Source: Brevundimonas sp. (GTDB taxonomy: Bacteria > Pseudomonadota > Alphaproteobacteria > Caulobacterales > Caulobacteraceae). Taken from it: DNA of 64,000 nucleotides. Location: contig NZ_JAUXQZ010000025.1 in NCBI RefSeq assembly GCF_030682035.1, positions 248,001-312,000 of the forward strand, written 5' to 3'. The notes beneath the pieces were generated by a model. That model saw nothing but the letters and a program-made list of their open reading frames with translations, was not told the origin of the DNA and did not search any database. Position numbers and translations under genes: made by a program. Below, in pieces: positions 8,811 to 15,764 of this stretch. Position 1 is the first letter of the stretch. Every line of letters starts with the position of its first letter.

Positions 8811-10670
8811 ATGCACGAGACGACCAGCATGGGGCTGGGTCACGCGGTGGCGCTGCTGGCGGCCATGGTCGTCGCCGCCACCCTGTTCCGCCGCTTCGGC
8901 CTGGGCGCCGTGCTCGGCTATCTGGCCGCCGGCCTGCTGATCGGGCCGTCCGCGCTCGGCGTGGTGGAGGACCCCCGGTCGGTGCTGCATGTCGCCGAGT
9001 TCGGCGTCGTCATGTTCCTGTTCATCATCGGTCTGGAGATGCGGCCCGCCCGGCTGTGGAGCCTGCGCAGGGAGATATTCGGTCTCGGCGCCGTACAGGT
9101 TCTGGCCTGCGCCCTGCTGTTGACCGGGATCGCTCTGCTGGCCGGATTGGCATTGTATGCGGCCCTGATCGCCGGCTTCGGCTTCGCCCTGTCGTCGACC
9201 GCCATCGTCATGCAGCTGTTGCAGGAGCGGAACGAGAACACCGAACCGGGCGGCCAGCGCGTGGTCTCCATCCTGCTGTTCGAGGACCTCGCCATCGTGC
9301 CGCTGCTGGCGCTGGTGGCGGTGCTGGGCAGCGCCGGGGGGTCCTCGGTCGAGACCGGTCATCCGATCTGGAGGACCGTCGGCCTGGCCATCGCCGCCGT
9401 GGCCCTGGTCTATGTCGCCGGCCGCTGGATCGTGAATCCCTTCTTCCGCCTGCTGGCCCGCTACGGCGGCCGCGAGGTGATGACCATGGGCGCCCTACTG
9501 GTGGTCCTCGGCGCCGCCTGGGCCATGGATCTCGGCGGCCTGTCGATGGCCATGGGGGCCTTCCTGGCCGGGGTCCTGTTGTCGGAATCGACCTTCCGCC
9601 ACCAGCTCGAGGCCGACGTCGAACCCTTCCGGGGCCTGCTGCTGGGCCTGTTCTTCCTCAGCGTCGGCATGTCGCTGGACCTGCGCGTCGTGGTCGCCGA
9701 CTGGGCCTGGGTGCTGGGCGGGCTGGCCGCCTTCATGTCCGCCAAAATGGTCGTGGTCTACGCCGTCGCCCGGCTGAAGCAAAAGCACGGCGAGGGCCTG
9801 CTGCGCGCCGCCCTGATGGGCGAGGGGGGCGAGTTCGCCTTCGTCCTCTATTCCACCGCCTTCGCGCTCGGCCTGTTCGACGCCCGCACGGCCGCCATCC
9901 TGTCGGCCGTGGTCATTCTGTCGATGGCCCTGACCCCGCTGCGGGTCATGTTGGCCGACCGCCTGCGCCCCGACGAGTCCCTGTCGGCGGATGACGCAGA
10001 CGGCGTGGACCACGCCCACGACCTGCGCGAACGGGTGCTGATCATCGGCTTCGGCCGCTTCGCCCAGGTGGTGTCGCAGCCCCTGCTGGCCCGCGACGTG
10101 GACGTCTCGATCATCGATCTGGACGTCGAGATGATCCAGGCCGCCGGCAAGTTCGGCTTTAAGGTCTATTACGGCGACGGCTCGCGACTGGATGTGCTGC
10201 ACGCCTCGGGGGCCGCCGCCGCCGAGACCATCCTGGTCTGCGTCGACAAGCCCGAGGTCGCCGACCGCATCGTCGAACTGGTCAAGGCGGAATTCCCCCT
10301 GATCAAGCTGTTCGTCCGCGCCTTCGACCGCGGCCATTCCCTGCGTCTGGTCGAAGCCGGGGTCGAATACCAGCTGCGCGAGACCTTCGAGAGCGCCCTT
10401 GTGTTCGGCCATCAGGTGCTGATCGACCTCGGCTTCCCGGACGAGGAGGCGCGCGAGACCATCGAGGACGTCCGCCGCCGCGACGAGGAGCGGTTCACCC
10501 TGCAACTGTCCGGCGGGCTCCAGGCCGGGCGGTCCCTGATGCGCGGCAACCTCACCACGCCCCGGCCCGCGCCCTACGTCAAACCCCGCCGCGAGGGCCA
10601 GGCCCTCAACGAAGAGGCGGCGGAGGTGCTGGAAGATGAGGACGCGAGAGAGCGGGAGGCGGCAGGCTAG
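8811..10670 (+). CDS. Kef-type monovalent cation:proton antiporter with TrkA-N domain
   Basis: A 619-residue CPA2-family transporter. About 12 membrane helices cover residues 8-395, including SSTAIVMQLL and LLFEDLAIVPLLAL, and a cytosolic RCK/TrkA-N nucleotide-binding domain begins at about 405 (VLIIGFGRFAQVVSQPLL). It probably exchanges K+ or Na+ for protons under nucleotide control; the ion is not resolved. The start ATG at 8811 has AGGGGA 6 bases upstream. It could be labelled kefB or kefC, but glutathione-gating residues cannot be judged by eye. Its end is 2 bases from the convergent Abi gene. Confidence 0.87.
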   Translation: MHETTSMGLGHAVALLAAMVVAATLFRRFGLGAVLGYLAAGLLIGPSALGVVEDPRSVLHVAEFGVVMFLFIIGLEMRPARLWSLRREIFGLGAVQVLACALLLTGIALLAGLALYAALIAGFGFALSSTAIVMQLLQERNENTEPGGQRVVSILLFEDLAIVPLLALVAVLGSAGGSSVETGHPIWRTVGLAIAAVALVYVAGRWIVNPFFRLLARYGGREVMTMGALLVVLGAAWAMDLGGLSMAMGAFLAGVLLSESTFRHQLEADVEPFRGLLLGLFFLSVGMSLDLRVVVADWAWVLGGLAAFMSAKMVVVYAVARLKQKHGEGLLRAALMGEGGEFAFVLYSTAFALGLFDARTAAILSAVVILSMALTPLRVMLADRLRPDESLSADDADGVDHAHDLRERVLIIGFGRFAQVVSQPLLARDVDVSIIDLDVEMIQAAGKFGFKVYYGDGSRLDVLHASGAAAAETILVCVDKPEVADRIVELVKAEFPLIKLFVRAFDRGHSLRLVEAGVEYQLRETFESALVFGHQVLIDLGFPDEEARETIEDVRRRDEERFTLQLSGGLQAGRSLMRGNLTTPRPAPYVKPRREGQALNEEAAEVLEDEDAREREAAG

Positions 10671-10672
10671 AC

Positions 10673-11476
10673 TTACCGGTATGCCTCCAGCTTGGCGTGA
10701 AGGGCGGCGGCTCTCTTACCGACTTCGACCAGATCCGCTTTCGCCAGTTCAGCGAGAGGGGTGTCGGGATTTGGGGAGGCGGTCTCGAGGTGTTCTACGA
10801 CGAACCGGATAGCGGCCACGGTATCTTCAAATCGCTTATGGAGAACCGGTTCGTGGTGGGCCAACCGGTTGCGAGCCTGATAGATCTTCTCAAGCTGTAC
10901 GGCGATGTCGGCGCGCCGCAGCTTCTTGCAAGGGAAGGTGCGCTTGAGGGTCTCGCGCCATAGCTTCTGATCGTACTCCGGGCCATAGAGCCGTTTCCAG
11001 AAATACATCGTGAGCTCGGCGATGACGGCGCCTTCGGGAACTTCGATCCGTTTCCGACGATCCTTGGCGCGTTTGAGATGGGACGTGTTTGGCGGTCGGC
11101 CTGCGGGATAGGCAAGGGCATCCAGATCAGCCTTGCCGGCCTGAGAAAGTTTGGAGTATTCAGCGCGCCGCGCGCTATCGAGCGCTTGCTCGATCTTCTT
11201 TCGCTCTGGTTCGCGCCATTTGAAGTGGACGGGTGTTTGCGTGAGCCAATGATCCACGCCGAAATAGTGCGCGAGGTTTTCGCCTACCGAGTTTCGGACG
11301 GCGATCTCCACCGTGGCGATGACGTTCATCAGGCCGGAACCTGCCCGAAGAGTTTCTTGGTGCAGGGCAATGGCTTCGGTCGGAGAGCCGGTCAGTCCTA
11401 TCAGCGAGGCGAGCCTTGCCTGCGAGAGAAACCGTGTAATCGTCCGCGTGTCTTCCGCCGCTTCCCGCATTGACAT
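10673..11476 (-). CDS. Abi-like protein with HEPN RNase motif
   Basis: A 267-residue cytosolic protein resembling the Abi_2/AbiD-F abortive-infection family. Residues 202-207 (RNRLAH) form the RX4H motif of HEPN ribonucleases, and IATVEIAVRNSVGENL at about 53-68 matches the family's N-terminal helix. Such proteins are proposed to cleave RNA on phage infection, so a defence role is likely but inferred. No antitoxin gene is visible beside it. The gene has more A/T at third codon positions than its neighbours, which suggests transfer. Its start codon overlaps the -35 element of a candidate small RNA on the other strand. Confidence 0.75.
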   Translation of the reverse strand: MSMREAAEDTRTITRFLSQARLASLIGLTGSPTEAIALHQETLRAGSGLMNVIATVEIAVRNSVGENLAHYFGVDHWLTQTPVHFKWREPERKKIEQALDSARRAEYSKLSQAGKADLDALAYPAGRPPNTSHLKRAKDRRKRIEVPEGAVIAELTMYFWKRLYGPEYDQKLWRETLKRTFPCKKLRRADIAVQLEKIYQARNRLAHHEPVLHKRFEDTVAAIRFVVEHLETASPNPDTPLAELAKADLVEVGKRAAALHAKLEAYR

Positions 11477-11498
11477 TCAGCGCTCTTTCCACTAACTT
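11470..11498 (+). promoter_or_regulatory. Candidate sigma-70-type promoter of a small RNA
   Basis: TTGACA (11470-11475), 17 bases, then TAACTT (11493-11498). The -35 box is a perfect consensus and the spacing is optimal. It predicts transcription from about 11504. The -35 overlaps the first codons of the divergent Abi gene, so chance from coding sequence cannot be excluded. Confidence 0.45.
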
Positions 11499-11503
11499 CA
11501 GCC

Positions 11504-11608
11504 TCGAAAAGTCGAGACTCGATCGGCAGTCGCCGCAAGGCAAAACGGATCCTCGACTTCCCAAACCGAAAAGGCACTCTCGAATGCGGGGGTGCCTTTT
11601 CTCTTTCT
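11504..11608 (+). ncRNA. Candidate small RNA, about 100 nt
   Basis: No open frame of note lies here. The predicted transcript can form a small hairpin (CTCGA 11503-11507 with TCGAG 11512-11516) or a longer stem AGTCGAG (11510-11516) with CTCGACT (11552-11558), and ends in an intrinsic terminator. Promoter, structured body and terminator in the right order suggest an sRNA. Alternatively it is a leader with attenuation for dusA, which starts about 90 bases downstream. The target is unknown. Confidence 0.4.
11569..11605 (+). terminator. Intrinsic terminator in a divergent intergenic region
   Basis: The stem AAAAGGCAC (11569-11577) with GTGCCTTTT (11592-11600) is followed by CTCTTT. Since Abi and dusA are transcribed away from this spot, the terminator must serve a transcript that starts inside the gap. 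Confidence 0.7.
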
Positions 11609-11692
11609 GGTCTGTCGCTCGGACGCCAACCATGACGATATCGTGCGCGCGATGGTTTCCTGTCAAGGTTGTCGCACTTGAAGTGCCCTCCG

Positions 11693-12715
11693 ATGGCTAG
11701 TCTGAACCGCCGCCTCTCGATCGCGCCCATGATGGACTGGACCGACCGGCATTGCCGGGCGTTCCATCGCGCCCTGACGGTCAAGGCGCTGCTCTATACC
11801 GAGATGATCACCGCCCCCGCCGTGGTCCACGGCGACCAGCAGCGATTGCTGGGCTTCGACGATGTCGAGCATCCGGTGGCCCTGCAGCTGGGCGGCTCCG
11901 ATCCGGGCCAGCTGGCCGAGGCCGCGCGGATCGGCCAAGCCTTTGGTTATGACGAGATCAATCTGAACGTCGGCTGCCCGTCCGACCGGGTCCAGTCCGG
12001 CCGGTTCGGCGCCTGTCTGATGCGCGAGCCGTCGCTTGTCGCCGACTGCATGGCCGCCATCAAGGAAGCGGTCTCGGTCCCCGCCACGGTCAAATGCCGC
12101 ATCGGGGTCGATGACCAGGACCCGCAGGTCTCCCTGTTCGCGACCGTGGACGCCTGCGCGGCGGTGGGGATCGAGGTCTTCATCATCCACGCTCGCATGG
12201 CCTGGCTGCAGGGCCTGTCGCCCAAGGAAAATCGCGATGTGCCGCCGCTGGACTATGCGCTGGTGCGGCGGCTGAAGCGGGAGCGGCCGCATCTGTCGGT
12301 GTCGGTTAACGGCGGAATCGCCTCGCTGGCTGAGGCCGAGACGCACCTGGACGACAGCGACGGCGTACGATTAGACGGCGTCATGCTGGGCCGCGCGGCC
12401 TATCATGAGCCGGCCATCCTGGGTCAGGCCGACCGCCGCCTGTTCGGCGGCGCGACGTCTGATGTTGACGCCTTCGCCGCCATCGACCGCTACCGGCCCT
12501 ATCTGGCCGCGCGGCTCGAGGAGGGCGTCCACCTGCCGGCCATGACCCGCCATATGCTCGGACTGATGCACGGCCGCCCCGGCGCCCGGGCCTACCGCCG
12601 CATCCTGACGGTAGACTCCATCGCGCCAGGCGCGGGGCTGGAGGTCGTCGACCGCGCTGTGGACGCCGTGCGCGAGGCTGAGGCTCGGCTGGAGCTTCGC
12701 GGCGAGGCGGCCTGA
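11693..12715 (+). CDS. dusA: tRNA-dihydrouridine synthase A
   Basis: A 340-residue FMN enzyme that reduces uridine to dihydrouridine in the tRNA D-loop (positions 20/20a for DusA). The TIM-barrel N-terminal domain has SIAPMMDWTDRHCR, the catalytic cysteine in LNVGCPSDRVQSG, and FMN-phosphate contacts around SVNGGI and VMLGRAAY; the C-terminal helical tRNA-binding domain follows. The length fits DusA. ATG at 11693 matches the family's N-terminus; an in-frame TTG at 11669 would add eight residues. The SD is weak. Confidence 0.92.
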   Translation: MASLNRRLSIAPMMDWTDRHCRAFHRALTVKALLYTEMITAPAVVHGDQQRLLGFDDVEHPVALQLGGSDPGQLAEAARIGQAFGYDEINLNVGCPSDRVQSGRFGACLMREPSLVADCMAAIKEAVSVPATVKCRIGVDDQDPQVSLFATVDACAAVGIEVFIIHARMAWLQGLSPKENRDVPPLDYALVRRLKRERPHLSVSVNGGIASLAEAETHLDDSDGVRLDGVMLGRAAYHEPAILGQADRRLFGGATSDVDAFAAIDRYRPYLAARLEEGVHLPAMTRHMLGLMHGRPGARAYRRILTVDSIAPGAGLEVVDRAVDAVREAEARLELRGEAA

Positions 12716-12778
12716 TCCCGCCCCTGTGATTGAACGGACACACCAGCGCGACAACCCTCAACCGCCTCGCCCGTGGGG

Positions 12779-12804
12779 GGAACGTCCCGGCGCCGCTTCG
12801 CATT
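12779..12804 (+). promoter_or_regulatory. Candidate EcfG (general stress sigma) promoter
   Basis: GGAAC (12779-12783), 17 bases, CATT (12801-12804). The alphaproteobacterial EcfG consensus is GGAAC-N16/17-CGTT, so there is one mismatch. It lies 23 bases before the start of the next gene, a small hypothetical protein, which would fit a stress-induced role. Confidence 0.35.
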
Positions 12805-12827
12805 TATTCCGGCAGGAGACCTGTTCC

Positions 12828-13139
12828 ATGTCCAAGAGTCCGCCCGCCAAGCCCGACCTGCGCCTTGTCTCGGCCGAGGCCGAGATCTACGATCTGATGC
12901 GCACCCCCGCGACCACGGCGGACCGGGTCAAGCGGCTGCAGATGGAAGCCCGGGCCCTCGCCGTCGAACAGGTCGAGGCGCTGGAAAAACTGCTGATGCA
13001 GGCCTCGGCCATGGCCCAGGAGATCGCAGACGGCGGCGACGCCTATCCGGTCGGCGCGCGCGAACTGGCCGGCCGTCTGGCCGCCGACCTCCCGATCAAG
13101 GCCCAGACGCTGAAGGCCGTGGTCGGTCGGTCCCTCTAG
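12828..13139 (+). CDS. Small conserved hypothetical protein
   Basis: A 103-residue, largely helical, soluble protein with a possible coiled coil at about residues 30-66. It has the composition of other short Caulobacterales proteins, and I do not recognise a domain. GGAGA is 8 bases before ATG 12828. Its own TAG stop is shared, on the other strand, with the stop of the transposase remnant that abuts it, so the IS junction lies immediately at its 3' end and the original C-terminus may differ. Confidence 0.65.
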   Translation: MSKSPPAKPDLRLVSAEAEIYDLMRTPATTADRVKRLQMEARALAVEQVEALEKLLMQASAMAQEIADGGDAYPVGARELAGRLAADLPIKAQTLKAVVGRSL

Positions 13140-13438
13140 GCCATGGACTCATTAGCGCGCATCCAGATTCTGGCTGATGCGAGCTTCACTCCGGCGAGGT
13201 AGTTTTCGGGGTCTTTGTCGTATCGGGTGGCGACGCTTCGGTAGTGTTTGATCTTGTTGAAGAAACGTTCCACGGCGTTTCTGTAGCGATACAGGAAGCG
13301 GCTGAAGGCGGGGATGTTGGTGCGGTTGGGCATGGGCTTGACGTTGGCCCAGGCTCCGCGATCGGCGAGGGTCGGCGCAGTCTGTCGTTCGGCCCAGTTG
13401 GCAATCCCGTCTATGGGTCTATGTCCTAGTGTAACCTT
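13136..13438 (-). pseudogene. IS5-family (IS427-like) transposase remnant
   Basis: About 100 C-terminal codons of a DDE transposase remain open, including GHRPIDGIANWA, LADRGAWANVKPMPNR and the catalytic-glutamate region YRNAVERFFNKIKHYR. The reading frame closes with TGA at 13439-13441, so the N-terminal two-thirds, including the first catalytic aspartates, are missing. No inverted terminal repeats are visible at either edge. It lies between a small hypothetical gene and a receptor gene that lacks its signal peptide, and was probably left by an insertion followed by deletion. Confidence 0.85.
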
Positions 13439-13440
13439 TC

Positions 13441-15450
13441 ATGCTGCAGTTCCCCCCGCCTGAATTGCCGGAGATCGTCGTCACCGGCGCGCGCCTGCCG
13501 CCCGCCGCCGGGGAGGCCGCGTTCGCGGTCATCCGGCTGGCCGAAGCCGACCTGAAGGCCGAACAGCGTCTCGACGAAGCCCTCGTCTCCGTCCCCGCCG
13601 TCTCCTTGTTCCGTCGCACCTCAAGCCTGTCCGCCAATCCGACCACCCAGGGGATCAGCCTGCGCGCCTTCGCCCCGTCCGGCGCAGGACGCACCCTGGT
13701 CACCCTCGACGGCGTTCCGCTGAACGACCCCTTCGGCGGCTGGGTGATCTGGTCGCAAGTCCCGACCGAGAGCCTGTCCAGCCTCGACATCGTGCGCAGC
13801 TCGGGGGCCGGTCCTTATGGCGCAGGCGCCCTGACCGGCGTCATCAGCCTGCGGGAACGCGACGAAGGCGCCGTGCTGGACGCCTCGGTCGCCGACGACG
13901 GCAGTCGTCTGTCCGCTTCCGGCGCAACAGCCTTCGGCCCCGTCCGCCTGGTTGCCTCCGGTCTGTACGAGACCCGCGACGGCTATGTCCCGGTCCGGGG
14001 CTCCGCCGCGGGCGCCGCTGACACGCGGCTCGACCTTGAGGTCCGCAGCATGGCCCTGCGCGCCGACTTGCCGATCGCCGACGCCGTGATTTCCCTGCGC
14101 GCCGCCGCCTTCCAGGAAGAGCGCGGCTCCGGCCTCGCCGGCGCGCGAGCAATCGCCAGCGGAAACCTGCTGTCCGCGACCACCGCTGTGCAGCCACGTG
14201 CCGACCGCCTCGGCTGGCGTCTCCAGGCCTGGCGCCGCGAGACCGATCTGGCCAACACCTCCGTCGCGGTCTCCGCCGACCGCGCCACGACCACGCCCGC
14301 TAACGACCAGTTCGAAACGCCCGCCACCGGCTGGGGCCTCAACGCCGCCCTGCGCCGCACGATCGTTTCAGGCATCGGGAGGGCCGAATGGGAGTTCGGC
14401 GCCGACGCCCGCTTCAACGACGGCGAGACCCGTGAGCGGTTCCGCTTCATGGCCGGCGCCTTCACTCGCGACCGGATCGCCGGGGGCGAGACCTCGGTCG
14501 TGGGCGCCTATGCGGAGGGATCGTCGTCCGTCGGCCCATGGCTGATCGCCGGCGGCCTGCGGCTTGACCAATGGCGCAACGAGAACGGTCGCCGGCTGGA
14601 GCGCGACCGCGCCAACGGCCTGCCGACGCTGAACGAGACCGATCCGGACCGCTCGGGCGAAGTCGTAAGCGCCCGCCTGGGAGTCCGGCGCGAGATCGGT
14701 GCGGGACAGGCTCTGCGGCTGGCCGCCTACACCGGCTTCCGTCCCGCCACCCTGAACGAGCTGCATCGGCCTTTCCGCGTCGGCAACGACCTGACCGAAG
14801 CCAATGCCGCGCTGGAGCCCGAGCGGCTGACCGGTGTCGAGGCCGGCTGGGCATGGACCGGCGAGCGCGCGTCGCTGACCAACACGGTGTTCTGGAACCA
14901 GATCGACGCGGCCATCGTCAATGTCACCATTGGTTCGGGCCCCGGCGTCTTCCCCCGCGCCGGCTTCGTGCCCGCCGGCGGCGTGCTGCGCCAGAGGATG
15001 AACGCCGGGACCATCGAAGCCGCAGGGCTCGAGATCGACGGGCGGCTCGAGGTCGGGGAAACCCTGTCCCTCCGCGCGGCCGTGTCGATCACGGGTGCCC
15101 GCATCGACGGCGGCGTACGGGCCCCCCAGCTGACCGGCCTGCGACCGGCCCAGGCGCCGGAATGGAGCGCCACGGCCGGCCTGGACTGGCGCGCGACCGA
15201 CCGTCTGACACTGGCTGCCGACCTGCGCCACGAAAGCCGTCGCTTCGAGGACGACCTCAACAACCGCGTGCTGGAGGCGGCCACGACCGCCGACGTCCGC
15301 GCCGAATGGGCGCTGAGTTCTTCCGCCCTGATCTGGATCGCCGCCGACAACCTGTTCGATGCAGACGTGGAAGTTTCTGAAACCGCCACCGGCGTTGCCG
15401 GCTTCGGCCCGCCGCGCACCTTCAGCCTCGGCGTCAGACTGTCGCGCTGA
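13441..15450 (+). CDS. TonB-dependent receptor lacking its signal peptide (5' truncated)
   Basis: A 669-residue outer-membrane receptor. It starts directly in the TonB-box region (LPEIVVTGARL at about residues 9-19), then a plug domain (about 30-140; TLVTLDGVPLNDPFGGW) and a 22-strand barrel ending in FSLGVRLSR. No signal peptide is encoded: the ATG at 13441 follows an in-frame TAA at 13432 and no SD is present. The neighbouring transposase remnant ends within three bases of this ATG, so the IS event probably replaced the promoter and export signal. The gene is otherwise intact and may be non-functional. The substrate is unknown. Confidence 0.8.
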   Translation: MLQFPPPELPEIVVTGARLPPAAGEAAFAVIRLAEADLKAEQRLDEALVSVPAVSLFRRTSSLSANPTTQGISLRAFAPSGAGRTLVTLDGVPLNDPFGGWVIWSQVPTESLSSLDIVRSSGAGPYGAGALTGVISLRERDEGAVLDASVADDGSRLSASGATAFGPVRLVASGLYETRDGYVPVRGSAAGAADTRLDLEVRSMALRADLPIADAVISLRAAAFQEERGSGLAGARAIASGNLLSATTAVQPRADRLGWRLQAWRRETDLANTSVAVSADRATTTPANDQFETPATGWGLNAALRRTIVSGIGRAEWEFGADARFNDGETRERFRFMAGAFTRDRIAGGETSVVGAYAEGSSSVGPWLIAGGLRLDQWRNENGRRLERDRANGLPTLNETDPDRSGEVVSARLGVRREIGAGQALRLAAYTGFRPATLNELHRPFRVGNDLTEANAALEPERLTGVEAGWAWTGERASLTNTVFWNQIDAAIVNVTIGSGPGVFPRAGFVPAGGVLRQRMNAGTIEAAGLEIDGRLEVGETLSLRAAVSITGARIDGGVRAPQLTGLRPAQAPEWSATAGLDWRATDRLTLAADLRHESRRFEDDLNNRVLEAATTADVRAEWALSSSALIWIAADNLFDADVEVSETATGVAGFGPPRTFSLGVRLSR

Positions 15451-15764
15451 TCCAGCCTTGGCGCGCTGGTCACGGGGCCGCGCCCCACGCGCCCGCTCCG
15501 CCGCCTTGGCGCGGGCGGGGACGCACCCGCCTTCGACCGCTGGCGTCTGGCCGAACGCAGCCATCTGAACCCCCGCAATCCGGCGGCGAGGCCTGGCTGA
15601 CGGCCTTCGAGCCCGTGGGCCACGCGCCCGTGAGGGTCGCCGGCCAGCCCGCCCCGGCAGCCGCAACGGCCTACCCGACAGAAACCGGTCAGATTGTCCT
15701 TGCGAATGAGAATGTGTCGCATTATGAAGCCCCACCTTAGCAAAAACCCAAAGACGATAAATCC
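15451..15764 (+). other. Non-coding gap with possible decayed coding sequence
   Basis: No intact gene lies in these 314 bases. One frame reads DAPAFDRWRLAERSHLNPRN (ending near 15588) and an overlapping frame continues GGEAWLTAFEPVGHAPVRVA, as though one ORF had been broken by a frameshift near 15590. I cannot name the ancestor. The last 70 bases hold a Fur-box-like site upstream of the siderophore receptor. Confidence 0.3.
15701..15721 (+). promoter_or_regulatory. Fur-box-like palindrome
   Basis: TGCGA (15701-15705) and TCGCA (15717-15721) bracket an AATGAGAAT core. It sits 44 bases before a siderophore-receptor start. Size, symmetry and position fit a Fur operator, giving iron repression; this is inferred. 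Confidence 0.5.

Noticed and set aside
9495..10505. 336-codon - strand frame inside the antiporter gene
   Set aside because: Antisense shadow; the + strand has continuous transmembrane and TrkA-N motifs.
11477..11692. tRNA or protein gene in the Abi-dusA gap
   Set aside because: No T-arm or cloverleaf is present, and the 76-codon + strand frame lacks an SD and has atypical composition; a small RNA fits better.
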